A stretch of 46,381 nt of DNA from Spirochaetota bacterium (GTDB taxonomy: Bacteria; Spirochaetota; JAGLSM01; JAKPMW01). Both the position numbers and the translations under genes were made by a program. Within the stretch, counting starts at the first letter, position 1, and every line of letters begins with the position of its first letter. Of the stretch, positions 34,303 through 42,130 are shown piece after piece. The notes beneath the pieces are model-generated. The model saw nothing but the letters and a program-made list of their open reading frames with translations, searched no databases and was not told the origin of the DNA. The DNA lies in the NCBI GenBank assembly GCA_031283155.1, contig JAITCI010000052.1, positions 1 to 46,381 of the forward strand. The letters are read 5' to 3'.

Positions 34303-36378
34303 ATGGCAAGGGGTCGGCGCTCGCTCTTCGTTTTTTCGGGCATTCTGTTTTGCATTATTTTCGCCGGATTGCTTTTTGCGGCGGAGGGCGGGACGCTGAT
34401 TGTGCGCAGCGTTATCGGCAGCGCGCAGTATCGTGATGGAAGCGGTTTGTGGCGGGATATAAGCGCCGGCATGATTCTTTCACCCGGGATGCGGGTGCGT
34501 ACGAGCGCCGGAGCTTCCCTCGATCTTGGTTTTGACGAACGCGGCAAATCACATCTTATTTTTACTTCCGGAACTATGGATATAGCTCCTATGGAGGGTT
34601 CAAAGACCGGGTTGGATATCACCCTCTATACCGGACGGATTGCCGTCAGCGTTGAAGCGGCTCATGCCAGAAATCTCTCCATCCATGCGGGGAGCGCCCA
34701 GGTTCGCGTGAAGGGTACGGAATTCGGAGTTGAGTATAACGAAGGCACAGGTGCCGAGAGCGGGGTATATGTCTTTAACGGATCGGTTTCGGTACAGGGT
34801 CTGGATGCTTCCGGCAAGCCCGTTGGGGAACCGGTCATAGTCAAGGCAGGAGAACGGGCAGTAGTCAATCCCAATGGGAATTTGCAGCCTCTTGTGCCGG
34901 TTCAGTCCCAGGATGAGGATCGTTTCGCGCTACAGGTGGCAAAAGCGCCCGAGCCAAAGCCCGGCTCCAGTCCGGCGTCCAAAACAAATGAGAAAAAGCG
35001 TTCACGGGAGTACGCGCCCATGACTATCGGGAGCGGAATGGCGGGATCGGCCGGTTCCGAGATCATCGACGGGACAGCCTATTCTGTTCTCATTCTTTCG
35101 CCGCGCCTGCAGTTCGGACATTTCGCCTTAGGATTATATCTCCCCGTGTATACCGAACCGAACGAACTTCTGAAACCCAAAAAGTGGTACAATTACGACG
35201 AGTGGAATTTTGACGGCGGGAGCGACTTCATCCGCGACTTCCTCCTCAAGTTCATGTTTATTCAGTGGGGGCAGAAACACGATCCGCTGTATATCAAGCT
35301 CGGAAGCATCGACGACTTTGTCATCGGAAACGGGTTTCTGATGAATAATTTCAATAACACCCTCGAGTTTCCCGCAAACCGCCGAATCGGGTTTCAGTTT
35401 GACGCGCGGTTTACCTTAGGCGGGTTTGAACTGATGATGGCCGACGTGTACGAGGCAAAAATTTTCGGCGGACGCCTCTATCTCTCGCCGTTTACGGGTT
35501 TCTTCAACGATTTTGAATTGGGCGTGTCCTTTGTCACGGATCTCGATACCACAAAACCCCTGTCCCCTATCGGCAAAACAAAAAAACCCCGCGATGATGG
35601 CGATGGTACCGACGGTGACGGCGATCCTGATCCCGGTGACGGCGATTCCAGCGGCGGCAGCGATCCTGATCCCGCCGGCGATACAGGGCATGGCTCGGTG
35701 TTTGCGGTCGGCGTCGATATAGTGCAGCCCTTGCCTTCTCTGGGACTGCTGACCTGGAGCGTCTTTGCGGATTACGCAATGCAGGGATACAAAGCCACAG
35801 GAGGCTACGCAGATACCACAAACGATGTTCCCCTGGGACTTAACGGAGGCCGCGGATTCAGCGCCGGATTGCGCGGACGCATCCTTTTCTTCGATTATGT
35901 CCTGGCCTACCGCAACCTGCAGGGGGGGTTCATCGCGGAGTATTTCGACTCCTTCTATTTCGCAGATCGCAATGAACGGGCGAAGCGTCTCATCAAGGGA
36001 AGCAATAATGACGACAGTTACAACGGCTTGGTATTCAGAACCGGATTTGATATCAAGGGCGTCGCGTACATCAATCTCAATTTTGACAAGTATTACGGAG
36101 ATTCCGCGACAGCGGACAATGATAACAAGCTGGGACTCTATGCCGGTCTCGAAAGGGGCGTTATTCCGAAATTCCATGCTGCCTTTATGTATGAACGGTT
36201 TCAGTTTACGGCGCGCGATCTGATAGACAGCGTTTTTGGCGAGAGAACGGTCGTCACTGTAAAACTGTATTATGAGATAAGCAAGGGTGCCGATATCGTC
36301 GCCACCTACCGGCGCTTTTATGCGCAGGACGGGAAATATGAGAATAGTTACAGTATAGATACGCAGTTCGGCTTTTAG
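34303..36378 (+). CDS. FecR-domain protein fused to an outer-membrane beta-barrel
   Basis: A 691-residue protein. A signal-like helix (about 5-27) precedes a FecR domain (about 30-200: GMILSPGMRVRTSAGASLDL, VKGTEFGVEYNEGTG). A Pro/Ser/Lys linker (about 205-245) leads to a barrel of 440 residues that resembles the previous protein and ends in Phe. An Asp/Gly-rich loop (about 430-463) of D-G and D-P repeats interrupts the barrel, where the paralogue has a short loop; it may be surface-exposed and could bind calcium. ATG at 34303 is chosen over 34294, which abuts the ribosome site. Confidence 0.85.
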   Translation: MARGRRSLFVFSGILFCIIFAGLLFAAEGGTLIVRSVIGSAQYRDGSGLWRDISAGMILSPGMRVRTSAGASLDLGFDERGKSHLIFTSGTMDIAPMEGSKTGLDITLYTGRIAVSVEAAHARNLSIHAGSAQVRVKGTEFGVEYNEGTGAESGVYVFNGSVSVQGLDASGKPVGEPVIVKAGERAVVNPNGNLQPLVPVQSQDEDRFALQVAKAPEPKPGSSPASKTNEKKRSREYAPMTIGSGMAGSAGSEIIDGTAYSVLILSPRLQFGHFALGLYLPVYTEPNELLKPKKWYNYDEWNFDGGSDFIRDFLLKFMFIQWGQKHDPLYIKLGSIDDFVIGNGFLMNNFNNTLEFPANRRIGFQFDARFTLGGFELMMADVYEAKIFGGRLYLSPFTGFFNDFELGVSFVTDLDTTKPLSPIGKTKKPRDDGDGTDGDGDPDPGDGDSSGGSDPDPAGDTGHGSVFAVGVDIVQPLPSLGLLTWSVFADYAMQGYKATGGYADTTNDVPLGLNGGRGFSAGLRGRILFFDYVLAYRNLQGGFIAEYFDSFYFADRNERAKRLIKGSNNDDSYNGLVFRTGFDIKGVAYINLNFDKYYGDSATADNDNKLGLYAGLERGVIPKFHAAFMYERFQFTARDLIDSVFGERTVVTVKLYYEISKGADIVATYRRFYAQDGKYENSYSIDTQFGF

Positions 36379-36381
36379 CAT

Positions 36382-38124
36382 ATGGCGTCCATTGTTCATG
36401 TCCTTGAGCCATTGGTGCGCGCGCGGATCGCCGCCGGCGAGGTGATTGAGCAGCCGGCATCGGTTGTCCGCGAATTGGCGGATAACGCGCTCGACGCGGG
36501 AGCGCACTCGATCCAGGTGGAGCTGCACGCCGGCGGGATTGCGCAGATCCGTGTGCAGGACGACGGCTGCGGGATAAGCGCGGCGGATCTGCCGCTTGCG
36601 ATAATAAAACACGCCACCTCAAAGATATCCTCGCTTGAGGATCTCGAGACCTGCCTGAGTCTGGGGTTCCGCGGCGAGGCGTTGTTTGCGATAGCCAGCG
36701 TGGCGCGTATGCGCATCGTCTCCAACGACGGCGACGGCGGGTATGCGCTTCTGGTGGATAATGGAACTGCGCAGGAAGTGGAGGCCGCGCCACAGCCGCG
36801 CGGTACAAGCATCACCGTTCAGGGTTTGTTCCAAAAAATGCCGGCGCGGCTCGCTTTCCTCAAATCTGCCGCAAGCGAGGCGCGGGCGGTGCGCCGCGTT
36901 CTGACGGAAAAGATGATCGCCTTTCCCGAGGTGCGCTTTGTTCTGCTCTCCGACGGCGATACGCTCATAAACAGCGCCGCCGGGGATCGCCTCGCGCGGA
37001 TTGGCGATATATATGGCGCGGATATGGCGCGCGATCTCATACCGATTGAACACGAAGAGCAGGGAATAGAACTCACGGGATATATAGCGCCTCCTCATCG
37101 CACGAGCGCGACGCGGCGCGAACAGGTTTTCATGGTCAATGGCCGCCCGCTCGCGATGCCCATTTTCAGCAAGGCGCTTGCAACCGGCTACGGCAATAAT
37201 CTCATGGCAGGGCGGTATGCCATTGCCTTTATCGCGATCACCATGGATCCTGTGCTTTTGAATGTGAACGTCCATCCCACCAAGCGCGAGGTGCGTTTTC
37301 AGAACGAGGGCGCGGTTTTCAGCGCTCTCGTGCATGCGGTGCGCGCCGCGCTTTCCGATCAAATCCCTGCCCGCGAGGCTCCATTGCGGGGCTATCCGGC
37401 TGGGATGCGTGAGCCGCTTTCTGTGCGCGAATCGAGAGCCGCGCGCCCGGATCTGCGTGAGCCGGATCAGGATACGCCCTGCCTGCCGCATTCGGGGGGA
37501 TATCTCCGCAGTACATACCCTGCGGGTTTTTCCGCCGCGCGCGATACGCAAGCCGACGGAATGCGCGTTCTGGGATGTTATGCCTCCAATTACTGGATTT
37601 ACGAACAGGAGGGGGTGCTCTGTATGGCGGATCAGCATGCGGCGCATGAACGGGTCTTATACGAGCGCTTCAAAAAGGAGTATACGGCGGGCGGAATTAC
37701 GCGCCAGGCGCTCCTGGTACCCATATCTTTTACGCCGGACGATGGGGAGCGCGAGGTTATGGAGGAACAGGCTGCGGTTTTGCAGGAAGCCGGTTTTTCG
37801 GTCGCACCCTTTGGCAAGCGGAACTGGATCATCGATGAATATCCTGCCGGGGTGAAAGACGTGCTGGCCGCATTGCGTTCCCTGCTTGCCGCGCTGGCGG
37901 CAAACCCGCACGCGAATCTTGCCGATGCACGGGATGCGAATGTCTTTGCGACCCTCGCCTGCCACGCCGCTGTCCGGCAGGGGGATATTATCACCGAGGC
38001 GGCTTTCCGCGAGATCCTCGCAGGGTTGACCGCTTTGGACAAGCCCCATACCTGCCCGCATGGCCGCCCCGCGATAGTGCGGCTGGAGAAAGAGGAGATA
38101 GAAAAATGGTTCTCGCGCCGTTAA
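36382..38124 (+). CDS. mutL: DNA mismatch repair protein MutL (endonuclease type)
   Basis: A 580-residue MutL. The N-terminal GHKL ATPase has IAAGEVIEQPASVVREL with Glu31, NALDAG, DDGCGI and GFRGEAL. The C-terminal endonuclease motif DQHAAHERVLYE starts at 417, with CHAAVR and CPHGRP as other metal-site blocks. This type nicks DNA itself and does not need MutH. In position 34 the ATPase has Asp where Glu is common. Start ATG at 36382 has no clear ribosome site and lies 3 bases after the barrel gene. coaBC overlaps its end by 19 bases. No mutS is in the window. Confidence 0.95.
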   Translation: MASIVHVLEPLVRARIAAGEVIEQPASVVRELADNALDAGAHSIQVELHAGGIAQIRVQDDGCGISAADLPLAIIKHATSKISSLEDLETCLSLGFRGEALFAIASVARMRIVSNDGDGGYALLVDNGTAQEVEAAPQPRGTSITVQGLFQKMPARLAFLKSAASEARAVRRVLTEKMIAFPEVRFVLLSDGDTLINSAAGDRLARIGDIYGADMARDLIPIEHEEQGIELTGYIAPPHRTSATRREQVFMVNGRPLAMPIFSKALATGYGNNLMAGRYAIAFIAITMDPVLLNVNVHPTKREVRFQNEGAVFSALVHAVRAALSDQIPAREAPLRGYPAGMREPLSVRESRAARPDLREPDQDTPCLPHSGGYLRSTYPAGFSAARDTQADGMRVLGCYASNYWIYEQEGVLCMADQHAAHERVLYERFKKEYTAGGITRQALLVPISFTPDDGEREVMEEQAAVLQEAGFSVAPFGKRNWIIDEYPAGVKDVLAALRSLLAALAANPHANLADARDANVFATLACHAAVRQGDIITEAAFREILAGLTALDKPHTCPHGRPAIVRLEKEEIEKWFSRR

Positions 38125-39323
38125 AGCGCATACTCCTGGTGGGTTCGGGCGGGATCGCGCTTGTGAAACTTCCGGCATTGATCCGGATGCTGCGTCGGCA
38201 GGGATATGAGCTTCGCCTGGTGCTGACCGAAAACGCCGCGCGCTTTATTACCCCGCTCACCTTTGAGACCCTGCTCGATCACCCCGTGTATATCGATCCC
38301 TTTGCGCGGCGCGATAACCTTCTGCATATCGGGCTGCGCAAATGGGCGGAAATGGCGGTGCTTGTGCCCGGAACCGCCAATATGATCGCCAAGCTCGCGC
38401 ATGGGATCGCCGATGATCTCGCGTCTGCGGTGCTTCTCGGCGCCGGAGGGACTGCCATCCCGCGCATTGTCTGTCCCGCGATGAACGACGCGATGTGGGA
38501 AGCGCCCGCGACGCGGCGCAATATCGAGCAGCTTATCCGGGATGGCTGGCGGATGGCCGGTCCCGTAACCGGCGAACTCGCCTGCGGTGATGACGCGCCC
38601 GGACGCATGGCTGAGCCGGAAGAGATATTTCGCGTCATTGAATCTTTAAGCGCCGGGGACAAGCGCGCGCCATACAAGATCGTGATTACCGCCGGCGCGA
38701 CCGAGGAAGATATCGACGCGGTTCGCTGTATCACCAACCACTCCAGCGGGCGCATGGGCGCCGCGCTTGCCGAGGCCGCGCGAGAGAGATTCATGGATGT
38801 TGTTTGTATCCATGGCGCGCTCCGGGTACCGCCGCCGCAGGGGGTTCGTTTGATCGAGGCGCGGAGCGCACGCGCGATGCTCCAGGCTGTACAAAGCGAA
38901 ATTGCGGACGCGAACGCTTTGGTCATGGCGGCGGCTGTCGCCGATTTTGTGCCGGATGTGAAGGCGGCGGGCAAAATCAAAAAGAGCGGAAGCGGGATGG
39001 ATCTGCATCTTGTACCCGCTCCGGATATTCTGCTCGAAACCAGGGCTCTGCGCGCAAGGGCGGGGTTCCATACCACGGGTTTCGCGCTCGAGAGCGACGC
39101 GCTTGCAGAGTACGCGCAGGAGAAGCTCGCCGCGAAGTATCTCGATGCGATAGTCGCGAATCCATGCTCGGAACCCGGCGCGGGATTTGGGAGCGAGACC
39201 AACAGGGCGGTGTACCTGACCAAAGACGGCGCGCGCGAGGATTGGCCGACCATGCCCAAGAGAGAGATGGCGGATCGTATTCTGGATCGCGTCCTGCTTG
39301 CGCTTTCCGAAACAAAAAAGTAA
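38106..39323 (+). CDS. coaBC: Bifunctional phosphopantothenoylcysteine decarboxylase/synthetase
   Basis: A 405-residue enzyme for two steps of coenzyme A synthesis. The CoaC half shows GSGGIALVK, catalytic His74 in LLHIGL, the PGTAN segment and CPAMNDAMW. The CoaB half has TNHSSGRMG, AAAVADFVP and the Lys pair in KIKK. PGTAN replaces the usual PATAN near the FMN site. AGGAG precedes the ATG at 38106, inside the mutL end. Length is normal. Confidence 0.94.
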   Translation: MVLAPLKRILLVGSGGIALVKLPALIRMLRRQGYELRLVLTENAARFITPLTFETLLDHPVYIDPFARRDNLLHIGLRKWAEMAVLVPGTANMIAKLAHGIADDLASAVLLGAGGTAIPRIVCPAMNDAMWEAPATRRNIEQLIRDGWRMAGPVTGELACGDDAPGRMAEPEEIFRVIESLSAGDKRAPYKIVITAGATEEDIDAVRCITNHSSGRMGAALAEAARERFMDVVCIHGALRVPPPQGVRLIEARSARAMLQAVQSEIADANALVMAAAVADFVPDVKAAGKIKKSGSGMDLHLVPAPDILLETRALRARAGFHTTGFALESDALAEYAQEKLAAKYLDAIVANPCSEPGAGFGSETNRAVYLTKDGAREDWPTMPKREMADRILDRVLLALSETKK

Positions 39324-39362
39324 ATTATTCCCATTCAATTATGCGCAGGGAAAGGGCGGCGT

Positions 39363-40205
39363 ATGCAGGACGAAAGACGGGAGGCGTGCGCGGGGCTTTT
39401 CTATCCTGCGCAGCCTGAGGAGCTTCGCGAAGAACTTGCGCGGTGTTTCGCGCACTCCGCTACAGACGCGCACTCCGGTGCGGATGCGCCGCTGGTGCTG
39501 ATCGCGCCCCATGCCGGGTACAGCTATTCCGGCTCGGTTGCGGCCTGCGCCTATAACCGCGCGCGGGGTTTGCAAAACGCGCTGGTTGTATTGCTTGGAC
39601 CCTCGCACCATGTTTATATTGAGGGCGTCGCCGTTGCGGATTATTCCAGGTGGCGCACCCCGCTGGGCAGTATACAATCCATACATGAAATTCCATCTAC
39701 TCTGCGCAGCTTCGTAAGCAGGCAGGGCGGTAACAATGCCGCCGCGCATACCCGCGAGCATTCCCTGGAGGTGCAGCTCCCCTTTTTGCAGACCGTTCTT
39801 GCCCCCGGGTTTTGCATTCTTCCCTTGTTGGTGGGGCGCATGGGCAGCGCTGAGCTGGATGAGCTTGCGGCGGCGCTCACGGAGATCGCGCGCGGCGCGC
39901 AGGAGAAGCAGGTACTCTTTGTTTGCTCCACCGATCTCTCGCACGATTATAACTACGCCCAGGCGAAAGTAATGGACGGGAAGTTGGCTGAGATTGTTTC
40001 GCGCCTCGACGCGGACGAATTTATCACAGCCTGCCAGGCGCGGCGGATCGAGGCCTGCGGGATGTACGCTCTCTGGCTTTGTATGTCTCTTGCGCGCGGC
40101 ATGGGGCGCGAGAGCGCCGATATCCTCGCGCTCACCAATTCGGGGGAGATCATCGGCGACACCCGCTCGCGGATTGTCGGATACCTGAGCGCGAGTGTTG
40201 CCTAG
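39363..40205 (+). CDS. MEMO1 / AmmeMemoRadiSam protein B family
   Basis: A 280-residue MEMO-family protein. Metal-site residues occur in IAPHAGYSYSG (His50), LLGPSHH, the REHSLEVQLPFLQ block and STDLSHDYN. In archaea and bacteria MEMO is often encoded with AMMECR1 and a radical SAM enzyme; neither is adjacent here. The human homologue handles iron or copper. The function in bacteria is not settled. ATG at 39363 has AGGGAAAGG upstream. Confidence 0.88.
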   Translation: MQDERREACAGLFYPAQPEELREELARCFAHSATDAHSGADAPLVLIAPHAGYSYSGSVAACAYNRARGLQNALVVLLGPSHHVYIEGVAVADYSRWRTPLGSIQSIHEIPSTLRSFVSRQGGNNAAAHTREHSLEVQLPFLQTVLAPGFCILPLLVGRMGSAELDELAAALTEIARGAQEKQVLFVCSTDLSHDYNYAQAKVMDGKLAEIVSRLDADEFITACQARRIEACGMYALWLCMSLARGMGRESADILALTNSGEIIGDTRSRIVGYLSASVA

Positions 40206-40500
40206 TACAGGGTGTTCTGTGCAGACAGGATGTCGCAAGTAAGCGCGGGGCTAGGGCAGGACGTTCTGCTTTTTTTCGGTATGGGCGCGTTTTTGGGCGT
40301 CTTTGCGTATGTACCGGACGTCTCCCAATGTTCCGCTGACTAGAACAGGATGTTCTGTCCCGCGCGATACCCACAGGGTACAGGCGCGTGCAAGGCATAA
40401 ATGGGTACGAACCTTGCCAATCCGTCATTGCAATGACGGATGCGCCGCTACAGCAATGACGACAGGGAACCCGACAAAGCTCGCGTTCCCGTCGAATCCG
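40204..40500. repeat. Hairpin cluster and dispersed repeats between the MEMO and SIMPL genes
   Basis: Short hairpins on the plus strand are AG-ACA/TGT-CT with GGG loop at 40204-40218, GACA/TGTC with GGA loop at 40224-40234, and AGAACA/TGTTCT with GGA loop at 40342-40356. The 45 bases at 40266-40310 repeat 14010-14054. A CCCACAGGG/GGCATAAA fragment lies at about 40368-40400. A perfect 22-bp palindrome is at 40420-40441 and GGGAAC/GTTCCC follows at about 40464-40491. No ORF with gene-like features is present. The SIMPL gene's own leader covers the remainder to 40635. Confidence 0.72.
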
Positions 40501-40635
40501 CTTTGAAAGAATCACGGAAGATTGGACGCCGAGCTGCGCGAATGCGCAGCGAACAAGCAAAATATTGTCTCGCGCGCTTTACGCAATGAAATGTGCGTAT
40601 ATTTCGGTGTATTTAAGCAAAAAGGAGATATCGCC

Positions 40636-41355
40636 ATGAACACAAAGCGTCTTTGGATTTTGAGCATACTTCTGGTGTGCGTATTTGCCTGCGCCGCGAA
40701 CGCGCAGACGCAAAGCACCGTTACCGTTGTCGGCACCGGCACGGTACTGGCCAAGCCGGATACGGTGCATATGAGCGTATCCATGTCGCATACCGCCAGA
40801 ACCACCAGGATGGCGCAGGATGAAGTTAACAGGATGGTGCAGCAGGTGCTGGCGGTACTGAAAAACGCGAAGATTGAAGACAAAAACATAAGCACCACTT
40901 CGTTGACGTTCCGCTCGGAGTATGAATATTCCAGTAACAGGCGCGTCTTAATCGGGCAGAGGGCGGAGCAGGGGATCACTTTTTCCATTGACGATATTGG
41001 GAAAGACGGCGCGAGGGTAGCCGGGATAATAGATCAGCTCATCAATATCAATGGGATAGAACTGAACCAGGTTAATTTCAGCATAAAAAGCAACAGCGAA
41101 TTATTCATTCAATCGCGCCAGCTCGCGTTTCAAAAAGCCGCCGAAAAGGCGCAGCAATATGCCGCGCTCTCCAAACTCAGGGTTGGTAAGGTGCTGAGCA
41201 TTTCCGAAGAGGGTACCCAGCAGGTGATGCCCATACAGGCGAGAAACATGGCTATGGAGGATACAGCCAAGTCGAAGGGCGACAGCGGGGCGTCGATACC
41301 GACGGGCGAACTCGAAATTACAACAAGGATTATTGCCGTATTTCTCATGGAATAG
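40636..41355 (+). CDS. SIMPL-domain (DUF541/YggE-like) exported protein
   Basis: A 239-residue protein with signal peptide MNTKRLWILSILLVCVFACA and cut after NA. The mature part is a SIMPL domain: STVTVVGTGTVLAKPDTVHM, then the DKNISTTSLTF strand, the QLAFQKAAEKAQQYA helix with KVLSISE after it, and a last strand ITTRIIAVFLME. The family is periplasmic or surface-attached and linked to stress tolerance, with no known enzyme activity. GGAGA precedes the ATG. A small membrane-protein gene follows within 6 bases. Confidence 0.88.
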   Translation: MNTKRLWILSILLVCVFACAANAQTQSTVTVVGTGTVLAKPDTVHMSVSMSHTARTTRMAQDEVNRMVQQVLAVLKNAKIEDKNISTTSLTFRSEYEYSSNRRVLIGQRAEQGITFSIDDIGKDGARVAGIIDQLININGIELNQVNFSIKSNSELFIQSRQLAFQKAAEKAQQYAALSKLRVGKVLSISEEGTQQVMPIQARNMAMEDTAKSKGDSGASIPTGELEITTRIIAVFLME

Positions 41356-41360
41356 CGGGC

Positions 41361-41699
41361 GTGCGTTGGCTGAAGATTCTTACCAATATAATCTATGCCA
41401 TTGGGGTATTCCACGTCCTGTGTTTTGTCGGCATATTTCTGTTCGCCCCCGATGAACCGGCAAATCCTGACGCGATGCTGCCATTAACGTGGAGCGAAAA
41501 TGCGGTTATGTGGCTGGCGGTGGGCAGCATCCCGATGCTGCTCGCGTGTATCGCGGCTTTTTACTGCAACCGCATACAGGAAAGCGAGCATACAAAGCGA
41601 AATGCAATTTTAATATTTCTGCCCGGCTTTATTTGCCTCCTCTGCGCGCTTATCGTGCTTGGCATGATAGCCGTGGGTTTTGCGAAGCACAATCTGTAG
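41361..41699 (+). CDS. Small integral membrane protein
   Basis: A 112-residue protein with three hydrophobic segments (about 8-28, 47-66, 84-105) separated by short polar loops. Start is GTG at 41361 right after the SIMPL gene, without a ribosome site; coupled translation is likely. I do not recognise the family. It could be a partner of the SIMPL protein, but only position supports this. Confidence 0.65.
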   Translation: MRWLKILTNIIYAIGVFHVLCFVGIFLFAPDEPANPDAMLPLTWSENAVMWLAVGSIPMLLACIAAFYCNRIQESEHTKRNAILIFLPGFICLLCALIVLGMIAVGFAKHNL

Positions 41700-41710
41700 C
41701 AGCAAACTCC

Positions 41711-41800
41711 AGCCGCGAAATTCGTGCATAAAAACCCAAAAGGCCAAAAAAGTCTGGGGTACAGGCTCAAGCCAAAAGCCGTAAAAACCCTTTGATACTT
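41711..41800. repeat. Dispersed AAAAACC(A)AAAAGGC repeat, copy 1
   Basis: CCGCGAAATTCGTGC, then AAAAACCCAAAAGGCC and later AAGCCAAAAGCCG, match similar phrases at about 44683-44805. No gene is apparent in it. It ends just ahead of the promoter for the lipoprotein gene. Confidence 0.55.
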
Positions 41801-41820
41801 TTTGTTTTATGCAATTCTTT

Positions 41821-41849
41821 TTGAAAAATACATCGTACAGGGATATACT
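41821..41849 (+). promoter_or_regulatory. Sigma-70 promoter of the small lipoprotein gene
   Basis: TTGAAA (41821-41826) and TATACT (41844-41849) have a 17-base spacer, close to consensus. The GTG start is 32 bases beyond. Confidence 0.8.
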
Positions 41850-41881
41850 CATTTTTGGGATGGAGAAAATGCGGAGGGATT

Positions 41882-42115
41882 GTGTCCGGCACTGTGCGAA
41901 AATTATGTCTTTTGGCTGCAACCCTGCTTTTGCCGGCCTTGATTGGGTGCAACTCTTTGCTTCCGCCGCAGCCTTTTTTGCAATCGTATACACAGAGGGC
42001 TTGTCCTTCGTGTCAGGGAACCGGCTGGACGAAGCCTGCGGCTTCTTCCGGCAAGGAAAATCAATGGATAACATGTACTACGTGCAGCGGAAGCGGCCGC
42101 TACTGGAACTATTAA
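41882..42115 (+). CDS. Small lipoprotein with paired CxxCxGxG motifs
   Basis: A 77-residue precursor. A lipoprotein signal (KLCLLAATLLLPALIGC) has Cys23 as lipidation site. The mature part has two zinc-finger-like motifs, CPSCQGTG from Cys41 and CTTCSGSG from Cys65, the pattern of DnaJ central domains. One DnaJ-type zinc site needs two such motifs, so one metal could be held. The start is GTG at 41882 with GGAGGG very close; a TTG 27 bases upstream is also open. It faces epmA with 15 bases between stops. Function is unknown; a membrane-tethered thiol or chaperone-like role is only a guess. Confidence 0.72.
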   Translation: MSGTVRKLCLLAATLLLPALIGCNSLLPPQPFLQSYTQRACPSCQGTGWTKPAASSGKENQWITCTTCSGSGRYWNY

Positions 42116-42130
42116 GCCTCCTGCCGGTGC

